Positions 54,690 through 63,103 of a stretch of DNA of 64,000 bases are shown in pieces. A program made the position numbers and the translations under genes. Within the stretch, counting starts at the first letter, position 1, and each line of letters begins with the position of its first letter. The stretch spans positions 1-64,000 of the forward strand of contig JAACSL010000014.1 in NCBI GenBank assembly GCA_009993955.1. The letters run 5' to 3'. A model generated the notes under the pieces. That model ran no database searches. It worked only from the letters and a program-made list of their open reading frames with translations, and was not told the DNA's origin. Source of the DNA: Paraglaciecola sp. Lineage in GTDB: Bacteria; Pseudomonadota; Gammaproteobacteria; Enterobacterales; Alteromonadaceae.

Positions 54690-54911
54690 TTACAGCTGTG
54701 TCACGGTGGCGTAGCCTTCTGACTCCAATTCTTGGTTGACACAAGTGAGCAAATAGTCAGCTAGTTTGTCAGCAGTGATGCCATCGTCCTCGGCCATTTC
54801 TGTACAAAATTGCTTTAATTCTTTCAACAAGGCTTCGTCGGCTGTCGGTTTATCGTCAGCATACGAAGAAAAACTCAATAACCCCACAAATAGTATTGCA
54901 ACAGTTTTCAT
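54690..54911 (-). CDS. Small secreted acidic protein
   Basis: A 73-residue protein with a signal peptide (MKTVAILFVGLLSFSSYA). The mature part of about 55 residues is acidic and helical with two cysteines (KQFCTEMAEDD and LLTCVNQE), which could form a disulfide hairpin. I do not recognise it. It has its own terminator, so it is an independent unit. Confidence 0.65.
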   Translation of the reverse strand: MKTVAILFVGLLSFSSYADDKPTADEALLKELKQFCTEMAEDDGITADKLADYLLTCVNQELESEGYATVTQL

Positions 54912-54969
54912 GCTTTCTTCGCGATATTAAAGTAATGGCAGAAAATGTTTTTCTGGCCATTTACACAAA

Positions 54970-55002
54970 AGGCGCATCTGCTAGTTTCCTGCAGATGCGC
55001 CT
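54970..55002 (-). terminator. Terminator of the small charged-protein gene
   Basis: AGGCGCATCTGC (54970-54981) is perfectly complementary to GCAGATGCGCCT (54991-55002), a 12-bp stem with a 9-base loop. Read leftward it is followed by TTTTGTGT. It lies 60 bp beyond the stop of the gene at 55062. Confidence 0.75.
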
Positions 55003-55061
55003 CAACAACTTGTATAACTACAAACTTTTAGCGACCTTGGGTTGTGTTAACCCTTGGTTTA

Positions 55062-55229
55062 TTATTCGCCAGTCAGATGTTTGTTTTTAGACTCGATATT
55101 TTTCTGTCTTTTCTCACGCTGCTTCTTTTCGAGCTCAGCGCGGATCTTGGCAGCTTTTTTATCTTTTGATGAAACTTCTAAGTCTTCGTCATCAAACTCA
55201 TCTAAACTAACGCGATTATCTTTACCCAT
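55062..55229 (-). CDS. Small highly charged protein
   Basis: A 55-residue protein: an acidic start (SLDEFDDEDLE) followed by a basic helix (KDKKAAKIRAELEKKQREKR). I do not recognise the family. MGKDN at 55229 is the likely start; a longer frame to 55253 exists. The strong terminator downstream supports a real transcript. Confidence 0.5.
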   Translation of the reverse strand: MGKDNRVSLDEFDDEDLEVSSKDKKAAKIRAELEKKQREKRQKNIESKNKHLTGE

Positions 55230-55424
55230 AACATTTATCGAAGTGACTAACACAGTAAGATTTTAAAACACTGAGTGTAAATGCAAAGTGAAATAAATTG
55301 AACGTGTAGATGAAAAAATTTTGTGTTGGTGATTACATAATGCCAACATTTATCAGCGTAATATTGGCATGATGTTTATCCTAAACAAACGCATCCATCC
55401 TTTTTACGACCCGCAAGGCTACAA

Positions 55425-56882
55425 ATGTACAAAACTTTAGTTGTTGTTGACCACCCCATTACCCTGCCAAACAGTGATTTAACTGTGGTGAATTTTGAGC
55501 AGTACTTGGCCGAATACCCCAAGGTAGGGGAACCCAAAATACGTATCATTAATTTATGTGATACAGAAAAATATCTGAGTCAGGGTTACTACTGCTCGTT
55601 ATTGGCCGAAGCACGTCAACATAAAGTGTTGCCCAGTGTGAATACCATTAACGATTTGTCTCTCATGCCGCCGAAAGATGAAGAGTGGGTAGAGATCCCC
55701 TTAGGCAAATCGCAAATTCCGTTAATAGAAAGTCCCGAAGAAAAAGACTTTTTAGTATTTTTCGGATACACCAAAACAGAATCGCTGCGTAAATTAGCCA
55801 AATTTGCTTTTGAACGTTTTCCAGCCCCTATTCTTAAGCTTTCCGTGGTGCGTGACCAACATCAAACTCAGTTAGTCTGCAGTGCCATCGGCGTTAATGA
55901 AATCAGTGCCGATAAGTGGGATCAATTCACAGGTGCCTTGCAACACTTTACGGTTAAGGTGTGGCGCAATCCTCCGGGGCGAAAACGTGCCCGTTGGGAC
56001 ATGGGAATTTTAGTTAATCCTGATGAAAAAACGCCACCAAGTGATGCAAAAGCCATCCAATTGTTTATTAAGGCCGCCAGCAAAGTAGGGATTGACGCAG
56101 AAGTGTTCACTGCTGCACAAAGTGCTCAGTTATATCAGTATGACGCCTTGTTCATCCGTGAAACCACCTCGATCAAACACCATACTTATGAAATGGCTCG
56201 TAAAGGTGAGAAAGAAGGTTTAGTTGTGATGGACGATCCGAACTCCATCCTTCGTTGCTGTAATAAAGTGTTTTTGCACGACGCCTTCAGTTACCACAAC
56301 ATTTCGGCACCAAAAACTAAGTTTGTATCTAAATCTGATCCGAGCATTCTGGATAATTTAGAAGCTGAATTTGCCTACCCCATCGTGCTCAAGTTGCCAG
56401 AAAGCTCGTTTTCGTTGGGTGTGTTTAAAGTCAAAGATCGTGCAGAACTGGCCGCTAAACTAGAGCTCATGCTCAAACAATCGGCCCTTGTTTTGGTGCA
56501 AGAATATTTGTACACCGAATATGACTGGCGGATTGGCGTGCTGAATGGTCGTGCAATTTACGCCTGTCGTTATTTTATGGCGCGCAACCACTGGCAAATT
56601 TATAACCATGGTTCAAAGCGCAATTCAGCGGGTAATTTTGAGACAATTCCCACCTTTGAAGTGCCGCGTGCCGTGTTAACCACCGCCATTAAAGCCTGTG
56701 AAATTGTGGGTAATGGTTTATATGGTGTTGATTTAAAACAAGTTAACGACAAAGTGTATTGTATCGAAGTCAACGACAACCCTAATCTAGATAGTAAGAT
56801 TGAAGACAAATACCTCGGTGACGAGTTATATCGTGTGATCATGCAAGAATTTGCCGATCGCCTTGAATACCGAGGACGTTAA
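55425..56882 (+). CDS. RimK-like ATP-grasp ligase with RLAN N-terminal domain
   Basis: A 485-residue predicted peptide or amino-acid ligase. The N-terminal half (1-200: LVVVDHPITLPNSDLTVV; INLCDTEKYLSQGYYCSLLAE) matches the RLAN domain that precedes a subset of RimK-like enzymes. The C-terminal half is ATP-grasp: DDPNSILRCCNKVFLHD, YPIVLKLPESSFSLGVFKV, VQEYLYTEYDWRIGVLNG, GLYGVDLKQV, CIEVNDNPNLDSKIED. It would join a carboxylate to an amine using ATP. The GNAT-C39 gene follows 1 bp later, a pairing predicted by comparative genomics to make modified peptides. The substrate is unknown. Confidence 0.85.
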   Translation: MYKTLVVVDHPITLPNSDLTVVNFEQYLAEYPKVGEPKIRIINLCDTEKYLSQGYYCSLLAEARQHKVLPSVNTINDLSLMPPKDEEWVEIPLGKSQIPLIESPEEKDFLVFFGYTKTESLRKLAKFAFERFPAPILKLSVVRDQHQTQLVCSAIGVNEISADKWDQFTGALQHFTVKVWRNPPGRKRARWDMGILVNPDEKTPPSDAKAIQLFIKAASKVGIDAEVFTAAQSAQLYQYDALFIRETTSIKHHTYEMARKGEKEGLVVMDDPNSILRCCNKVFLHDAFSYHNISAPKTKFVSKSDPSILDNLEAEFAYPIVLKLPESSFSLGVFKVKDRAELAAKLELMLKQSALVLVQEYLYTEYDWRIGVLNGRAIYACRYFMARNHWQIYNHGSKRNSAGNFETIPTFEVPRAVLTTAIKACEIVGNGLYGVDLKQVNDKVYCIEVNDNPNLDSKIEDKYLGDELYRVIMQEFADRLEYRGR

Positions 56883-56883
56883 G

Positions 56884-58035
56884 GTGCATGCCTTAAATCA
56901 GCATCTCTCTCAAGTGGTAGATGTAAAACAAAATGTGCTGGTGCGCGAGGCCAAAATGTCTGATTTGGCTCAGCTCATGGCATTAGAACAACGCTGTTTT
57001 ACTGGTGATCGCCTGAGTAAACGTAGCTTCCAGCATTGGCTAAAAGCGAGCAACTGTGTATTTCAAGTCATCCTGTTTGACAACCGTGTGGTGGCCTATG
57101 GCTTGGTGATCATGCGCAAGGGCACTCACCTGGCGCGTTTATATTCCATCGCGGTAGACGGCGACATCCGTGGTTTAGGCATTGGCAAAAAGCTATTGAT
57201 GGCTTTAGAAGAAGAAACCCTTGAACAAGGCAAGCTGTTTATTCGCCTTGAAGTGGCGAAAAACAATGAAACCGCCATCAGCTTGTATAAAGGTTTGGGT
57301 TATAAGATTTTTGGCAGTTACGAGGCCTATTACGAGGGCAATATTGACGCCCTGCGCATGCAAAAAAATATCCGCCAGTTGCAATCTTTGCAACAACTCA
57401 CGCCCTACCCGTGGTATCAACAAACAACGGAATTTACCTGTGGCCCCTCCTCCTTGATGATGGCCATGGCGAAATTGGATGACAGCATCGCCTTGAATCA
57501 GCAATTGGAGCTAGATATTTGGCGTGAGGCCACCACCATCTACATGACCTCAGGGCACGGAGGCTGCCATCCTTTTGGATTGGCGCTCGCTGCTTACAAA
57601 CGTGGTTTTGCAGTGCAGGTCTATGTGAATCTAACGGGTCCCTTGTTTATTGGTGGGGTGAGAAGTCAGCACAAAAAAGACATCATGCAAGCTGTAGAAA
57701 ATCAATTTCGCCAGCAAGTTGAACAAGCCGACATAACGGTGCACTGTGCGGATTTAACACTCGAGGGTTTAAACGCGCACATCCGTGATGGTGCCAGTGT
57801 GATCAGCTTAATTTCCACTTATCAATTAGATGACAAAAAAGCACCGCATTGGGTTTGCGTCACTGAAATTGATAATGACTATTTGTATGTGCATGATCCC
57901 GATCCCGATGATTTGGATGTGGAATCCCTTGATTGCCAGCATATCCCTATCGCCAAGCAAGATTTCTACGCGATGTCTTACTTTGGTAAAGAGCGTTTGC
58001 GTACGGCGGTCGTCATCAGTCTTCCAAAGGTCTAA
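56884..58035 (+). CDS. GNAT acetyltransferase fused to C39-like peptidase
   Basis: A 383-residue fusion. The GNAT part (about 20-155) has LYSIAVDGDIRGLGIGKKLL and RLEVAKNNETAISLYKGLGY. The second part is papain/C39-like: Cys186 in TEFTCGPSSLMMA, His in KAPHWVCVTEID, Asp in YVHDPDPDDL, the triad order of bacteriocin-processing peptidases. GTG 56884 with GAGG eight bases upstream is the likely start. No ABC exporter is fused. With the adjacent ATP-grasp ligase it forms a two-gene system that could join, cut and acylate peptides. Confidence 0.85.
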   Translation: MHALNQHLSQVVDVKQNVLVREAKMSDLAQLMALEQRCFTGDRLSKRSFQHWLKASNCVFQVILFDNRVVAYGLVIMRKGTHLARLYSIAVDGDIRGLGIGKKLLMALEEETLEQGKLFIRLEVAKNNETAISLYKGLGYKIFGSYEAYYEGNIDALRMQKNIRQLQSLQQLTPYPWYQQTTEFTCGPSSLMMAMAKLDDSIALNQQLELDIWREATTIYMTSGHGGCHPFGLALAAYKRGFAVQVYVNLTGPLFIGGVRSQHKKDIMQAVENQFRQQVEQADITVHCADLTLEGLNAHIRDGASVISLISTYQLDDKKAPHWVCVTEIDNDYLYVHDPDPDDLDVESLDCQHIPIAKQDFYAMSYFGKERLRTAVVISLPKV

Positions 58036-58068
58036 AAACCTGCTGTTGTTTCTCGCTGCGCATGCTTA

Positions 58069-58980
58069 TCAGTTGTGGGCCTCTAACCAGGTCTGCACTT
58101 CTTGATCCACGCCGCTGGGGTAAGGCACACCGTCTTCCACACCAACATATAACAAACACATGTCTTCGCGTTGCAAAAACACACTGAGGTATTTGTTTAC
58201 CCAAAAATTTAAATGCTGCTGCAATGCTTTTGCCTGCTCAATTTCTTGCAAGATCGCTGGGTGCGAATCCAATTCATCTAAAATAGCCTGATTGTTTTTA
58301 TATAAGCCGCTCGCGGTGATGCCCCGGATTTGCTGACAAACAAACAACTCTTGCTCGGTTATCTGCGGATAATATTGTGCAAAAAACTTTTCGAACTGTT
58401 GTGTGCGTTCGATCTGTAAACGGTTTTCCAGCATGCTGACCAATTCATTGCGCCGAGCTAACTGCGCTTTAAACGCGGTGTAAGTGTTATCTTGAAATAG
58501 CGCGATTCGCCCGATGGCAGCCTGCAACTCACGTTGGGCGAAAAAATGCCAAGCACCAAACACCATGCTGCACAATACAACAACGCTTGCCGCAATAAAC
58601 CAAGGTCGTGATTTTTTCACCGCTTGCGCACGCATCGATAATGAATCTGCTGTCCCCATGGTCTCGCAATGTTGCACGGGCGCAATACAAAAGCCAATGC
58701 CTCGTGATGTCTTAATAATTTGTTGGCTTTCCCCATCGTCCCCGAGTAACTGACGTGTATCAGAAATCAATCGAAACAAAGACCAATCACTCACCACCAC
58801 ATCGTCCCAAATGGCTTCGGCGAGTTGTTTTTTACTCAGTGAGGCGGGGCTGGCGCTGGCTAAAAGTAAAAGTAACTTAAATTGTCGTTCAGCCAAGGGG
58901 ATCACCTGTCCTTGTTTGCGCAACGACTTGCTAGGTACATCCAATTCAAAATCAGCAAACTTATAAGCACTTACTTGCAT
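58069..58980 (-). CDS. Membrane-anchored winged-helix regulator (ToxR/CadC-like)
   Basis: A 303-residue protein: an OmpR-type DNA-binding domain (1-100; LAERQFKLLLLLASASPASLSK, LSKKQLAEAIWDD, TSRGIGFCI), a single membrane helix (about 127-147, WFIAASVVVLCSMVFGAW) and a periplasmic part with a helical DNA-like charged stretch and four cysteines. This layout resembles CadC and ToxR, which sense periplasmic signals. It is divergent from the CTERM-like and collagen-like genes and may control them. Confidence 0.82.
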   Translation of the reverse strand: MQVSAYKFADFELDVPSKSLRKQGQVIPLAERQFKLLLLLASASPASLSKKQLAEAIWDDVVVSDWSLFRLISDTRQLLGDDGESQQIIKTSRGIGFCIAPVQHCETMGTADSLSMRAQAVKKSRPWFIAASVVVLCSMVFGAWHFFAQRELQAAIGRIALFQDNTYTAFKAQLARRNELVSMLENRLQIERTQQFEKFFAQYYPQITEQELFVCQQIRGITASGLYKNNQAILDELDSHPAILQEIEQAKALQQHLNFWVNKYLSVFLQREDMCLLYVGVEDGVPYPSGVDQEVQTWLEAHN

Positions 58981-59189
58981 TGTTGATGTTCTCAGGTGAC
59001 AAGGATGGCGGTGTCGACGCCAAGAAAAGCTGGTTGTTTAAAATTGTTACTTTATAACCTCTTGTTTTTTAAGTCATTCAAATTAATTCAAGTTAAATCA
59101 AATGCCTGAGATTGCTGAACGAAAACACTCTCCTATACCGTTGATGTGTACCGCGACGTTTGCATCGACGGACAAACAGGGAGAACACT

Positions 59190-59948
59190 ATGTTTTTTGA
59201 ATCACGAAAAAAAACCCAGCATATCAGTCTGTTTTTGCTTGGCATGTTGGGTGGCTGGGCCGGCCACAGCACAGCAGCTTTATTAAGTTTTACTGACCAA
59301 GCAGCGTTTATCGCAGCCATCAGTGGCGCGACCAGCCAGACCATCAATTTCGATAGCGTTAGTGCAGGTACCGTGCTCAACAATACCGCGACATTCGAGA
59401 ATGTGCAGTTTATGTTTGAGGATGAAAACGGTTTGGCTGTAGATGCCGGAATCAGTGACAACTTTGCCACTACTTCTGGCACCAACGCCCTAGGTTTGAA
59501 TGACACCTTGGGCCAAACGTTTATCTCTGGCAGCTCAATAGAATTATTATTCTCAACCACCATACATGCGATTGGCCTGTTCATCATCGCGTCTCCCGGA
59601 GACATGGGCTTTGCGGATGATGCCACGTTAAGTGCAGGAAATGGAGTGATCAGCAATGCAGAAATACCCATGCAAACATTAGGGGATGATGGGGATGTAT
59701 TTTTTCTCGGCCTGATAGACAGTGCGGGGTTTTCGAGTGCGACCCTCGCCAGTGTATGTTGCGGCTTTTTTGAATTTACCCTTGATGACATTCAGTATGC
59801 CACTCTCTCTGGGCCAAGTGCTGCAGTCCCTGCGCCGGCGGCACTGCCTTTGATGTTTTTGGCATTGATTTGCTCACTCACACAACAAAAAAAACACGTT
59901 TTATTCGCCTTTGCCTTTTCCTCAACTCGCTGCGGAGTTCCATCATGA
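59190..59948 (+). CDS. Secreted protein with VPxPA-type CTERM-like tail
   Basis: A 252-residue exported protein: signal peptide ISLFLLGMLGGWAGHSTA, a beta-rich body of PEP-CTERM type (INFDSVSAGTVLNNTATFE; HAIGLFIIASPGD), and near the end AAVPAPAALPLMFLALICSL followed by QQKK, like the VPLPA/PEP-CTERM sorting signal cut by an exosortase. About 15 extra residues follow the basic cluster, which is unusual. AGGGAGA precedes ATG 59190. Its stop overlaps the next start (ATGA). An exosortase is not in the window. Confidence 0.75.
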   Translation: MFFESRKKTQHISLFLLGMLGGWAGHSTAALLSFTDQAAFIAAISGATSQTINFDSVSAGTVLNNTATFENVQFMFEDENGLAVDAGISDNFATTSGTNALGLNDTLGQTFISGSSIELLFSTTIHAIGLFIIASPGDMGFADDATLSAGNGVISNAEIPMQTLGDDGDVFFLGLIDSAGFSSATLASVCCGFFEFTLDDIQYATLSGPSAAVPAPAALPLMFLALICSLTQQKKHVLFAFAFSSTRCGVPS

Positions 59949-61075
59949 AAACCTTATCTATTTTTACTTTAAGTCTTGTTTGTCTCAATGCCAGTGTGAT
60001 GGCGGCTGAACGCCCCTCACTAGCGAGTCACGAACTGCGTCTCAACAGCATTGATCTCGCCCTCGATGAGCTTAATTTGCAGGTCGGTGAGCAGCAACAG
60101 CAGCTTAGCGACCTCAGCCTAAGCTTAGAAACGTTACAACTTACCCCCGGACCGCAAGGAGAAAAAGGCGAGAAAGGAGACAAAGGTGAATCAGGTGCGC
60201 GTGGTGCAACTGGCGCACCGGGTCCACTATCTGACCTAAGCTGCCGTGCAGGACAAATTCCTCAGTTTGATGGCACTGATTGGGTGTGCGCAGATTCGAG
60301 TGCTCAAGTCGTGGCCGATGAAGACAATAATTGCATTACTGGTTTTGGCTTTAGCTTGAATATCATCAACACCTCAACCACCTCTGTTGGGTGGGATAAA
60401 AAATGTGATGAAAGCCGCCGATTAGTCAGTTTTTTTGGTCCAGTTAAACCCATATTAAGACGCGGCGAAACCTTAACAGCGCCTGTTTTAAGCCTGTTTC
60501 CGGGGAAATTCGACGACAACTTAACCGAGTTTTCTGCCCTGCCATTAAGTTTGCCACTGCAATCCTCAAACTTGAGTGGTCTTATTTTTATGGAAGCCAC
60601 CATTGTTTCCGTCGGCGCAGAGACTGAGGCTGAAGTACTGGAATGGGCGACGGCAGTTAATCCTCCAGGGAAAGCTTTTCGTCTGCAACAGCAGGACTTA
60701 GGTTTTGATATATCAATGAACTTCTGTCTGCCAAAAAACTTTTTCAGCAAGCCATTACAAGATCGCTCAGGCCAGTTTCTGGTGGAGCAACACTTGACTA
60801 TACAATGCACTGAAATAGGCTTGGTCACCAACTTTGAATTTAGCACCCAGCCTGTCGTTGAGCTCTTTTTATCCCGATATTTTGACGGCTTCAGTACCGC
60901 CAGAGATGTAGCCGTGAACTTTGATGAAGCAGCGCTTAGCCCATTCAATCGTGACTATCTAAACTTTGCCTTGCGTGCTTATCACCTGCCACGCTTCAAA
61001 ATGGCCAATGACAAAACATGGCCAGTGCCACAGCATGGTTTGCAATTGAGTACATCGTTCATTTTTGAAAATTAG
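59945..61075 (+). CDS. Secreted collagen-like protein
   Basis: A 376-residue exported protein: signal peptide SIFTLSLVCLNASVMA, a heptad-rich coiled coil (about 27-66), then nine collagen triplets at residues 69-95 (GPQGEKGEKGDKGES and on to GAPGPL), and a 280-residue C-terminal domain with several cysteines that I do not recognise. Trimerisation by the coiled coil and collagen stalk with a terminal head is the likely architecture, as in bacterial collagen-like adhesins. ATGA overlap couples it to the CTERM-like gene. Confidence 0.8.
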   Translation: MKTLSIFTLSLVCLNASVMAAERPSLASHELRLNSIDLALDELNLQVGEQQQQLSDLSLSLETLQLTPGPQGEKGEKGDKGESGARGATGAPGPLSDLSCRAGQIPQFDGTDWVCADSSAQVVADEDNNCITGFGFSLNIINTSTTSVGWDKKCDESRRLVSFFGPVKPILRRGETLTAPVLSLFPGKFDDNLTEFSALPLSLPLQSSNLSGLIFMEATIVSVGAETEAEVLEWATAVNPPGKAFRLQQQDLGFDISMNFCLPKNFFSKPLQDRSGQFLVEQHLTIQCTEIGLVTNFEFSTQPVVELFLSRYFDGFSTARDVAVNFDEAALSPFNRDYLNFALRAYHLPRFKMANDKTWPVPQHGLQLSTSFIFEN

Positions 61076-61082
61076 CGGAGCA

Positions 61083-61754
61083 CTAAACCTGCCAGTCTAT
61101 GCCTTGTTTGCCTTGTTGTTCGAGCAAGGTATTGCAGGTCGAAAAATGTCGACAACCTAAAAAACCACGATGAGCAGACAAGGGAGAGGGGTGAGGCGCA
61201 TGCAGCACATGATGTTTGTGTTGGTCAATCACCCCGCCCTTGCGCTGCGCATGGCTGCCCCACAACAAAAACACCACCCCCTCAGTATGTTGGCTGATTA
61301 ACGCAATCACTTTATCTGTGAACGTTTCCCAGCCAAGTTTTGCATGGGAGTGGGCTTGGCCTTGCTCAACAGTTAATACGCTATTGAGCAATAACACCCC
61401 CTGCTCAGCCCACCCCAGCAAATAACCGTGTTTGGGTAGGGTAAACCCCACAATATCTGTGGCTAACTCTTTATAAATATTAACAAGCGAGGGCGGTGGC
61501 TTGATGCCCGGCAAAACGGAAAAACACAAGCCATGAGCTTGGCCCGCGCCGTGATAGGGATCTTGGCCGAGAATAACCACCTTGACTTCGCCTAACTCCG
61601 TCAACTTAAAGGCATTAAATACATCGCGTTGAGGCGGATAAATTATCTTACCCGCTGCACGCTCACTGGCCACGGTGTGCAAGATACGTTGAAAATAGGG
61701 TAGCTGTTTTTCATCAGCCAATACATCTGCCCAACGCAATGAATTTCCCGACAC
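61083..61754 (-). CDS. ung: Uracil-DNA glycosylase
   Basis: Removes uracil from DNA. The 223-residue protein has the catalytic D65 in [14 protein letters not shown] and H188 in [11 protein letters not shown], each one residue off the E. coli numbering (D64, H187), with [11 protein letters not shown] and [10 protein letters not shown] in between. It follows thrC by 5 bp, so it may share the threonine operon transcript. Confidence 0.97.
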   Translation of the reverse strand: MSGNSLRWADVLADEKQLPYFQRILHTVASERAAGKIIYPPQRDVFNAFKLTELGEVKVVILGQDPYHGAGQAHGLCFSVLPGIKPPPSLVNIYKELATDIVGFTLPKHGYLLGWAEQGVLLLNSVLTVEQGQAHSHAKLGWETFTDKVIALISQHTEGVVFLLWGSHAQRKGGVIDQHKHHVLHAPHPSPLSAHRGFLGCRHFSTCNTLLEQQGKQGIDWQV

Positions 61755-61759
61755 CTTGG

Positions 61760-63043
61760 TTAACTGAGGATCTTAAACAGGTGGGATTTAAGAGCTTGGT
61801 AATCACTGGGTAATTCTGCCGCCAAACCTTCTTTGCCCGCACAATCTACCAAGGGTTGTGGCAAGCTGATAGGTTGACCCAAGACATTTTCTACGGTTTC
61901 TCTGAACTTAGCGGGATGCGCGGTGCCCAAAAATAAACCCGTTTGCTGTGGCTCAAGTTTCCTGATCAAGGCTTTGTAAGCGATGGCCGCATGGGGCTCA
62001 CTGACATACCCTAACTGGGCCAGTTGGCGCATGGCAACTTGGGTATACTCCTCATCAATGGTGTCACCGGATAGTACAGACTTAGCCAAGTAACCCTGGT
62101 CTATCAAAGCTTCAATACGCGGCCAGTTGTTCGGTTGGCTGACGTCCATGGCATTGGATAAAGTGGCCACGGTTGCTTTGGGTGCCCACTCACCGGTTTT
62201 TAGATAACGCGGCACCGTATCGTTAAGGTTAGTTGCTGCGACAAAATGCTGGATGGGCAAGCCCATCACCTTAGCAATCATTCCAGCCGTCAAATTACCA
62301 AAATTACCACTTGGCACAGACACCACCAAGTGTTGCCGCTCGACTTCACTCAGTTGCGCAAACGCTTCAAAGTAGTAACACACTTGCGCAGCTAAACGAC
62401 TGATATTGATGGAGTTTGCTGAATTTAAATGTAAACCCACACGCACATCATCATCATCAAAAGCCGTTTTGACCAATTGCTGGCAAGCGTCAAAATCGCC
62501 TTCAATGGCCACGGTGTGAATATTGTCACCGAGGGTGGTGAACAACTTCTCTTGTAACATGGATATTTTGCCTTTGGGGAACAGAATAACCACATTGATA
62601 TTGGGCAAACCATGAAAAGCATGAGCCACGGCAGCCCCCGTATCACCAGATGTGGCGGTGAGAATGGTAATGGGTTGACCTTTGGCTAATGCCACCAAAC
62701 ATTGCGCCATAAACCGCCCACCAAAGTCTTTAAACGCGAGGGTGGGGCCATGATAGAGTTCGAGGCTATAAACATTCTCACTGACTTTGACCACTGGCGC
62801 AGGGAAAACAAAGGCGCGTTCAACAATGCCGGCCAAAGTAGTTTTAGGCAGTTCATCACCAATTAATTTATGCAAAATTTCAACGCTGCGTTCTACAAAA
62901 GGCAGCGCCAAGATGGCGTCTATGTCACTAAAACTTGCGATATGCTTGGGAAAATATAAGCCTTGATTTTTGCCTAGCCCTTTTTTGACTGCTTCAGCAA
63001 AACTGGCCACATCAGATGCATCTTTTAAATTTACTAGTTCCAA
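61760..63043 (-). CDS. thrC: Threonine synthase
   Basis: Converts O-phosphohomoserine to threonine with PLP. The 427-residue protein has [17 protein letters not shown] (PLP lysine in FKDFG), [31 protein letters not shown] and [15 protein letters not shown]. It follows thrB by 60 bp on the minus strand, the usual thrABC order. Confidence 0.97.
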   Translation of the reverse strand: MELVNLKDASDVASFAEAVKKGLGKNQGLYFPKHIASFSDIDAILALPFVERSVEILHKLIGDELPKTTLAGIVERAFVFPAPVVKVSENVYSLELYHGPTLAFKDFGGRFMAQCLVALAKGQPITILTATSGDTGAAVAHAFHGLPNINVVILFPKGKISMLQEKLFTTLGDNIHTVAIEGDFDACQQLVKTAFDDDDVRVGLHLNSANSINISRLAAQVCYYFEAFAQLSEVERQHLVVSVPSGNFGNLTAGMIAKVMGLPIQHFVAATNLNDTVPRYLKTGEWAPKATVATLSNAMDVSQPNNWPRIEALIDQGYLAKSVLSGDTIDEEYTQVAMRQLAQLGYVSEPHAAIAYKALIRKLEPQQTGLFLGTAHPAKFRETVENVLGQPISLPQPLVDCAGKEGLAAELPSDYQALKSHLFKILS

Positions 63044-63103
63044 TTCTATTACCCTTTTTAATTCTCGTTTTGTCTCGACCTGTGCTTGGTCAGTGACACT
63101 GCG

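Noticed and set aside
56851..56883. TTG start of the GNAT-C39 gene
   Set aside because: It would overlap the ligase gene by 32 bp; GTG 56884 has GAGG at proper distance and matches where the conserved protein begins.
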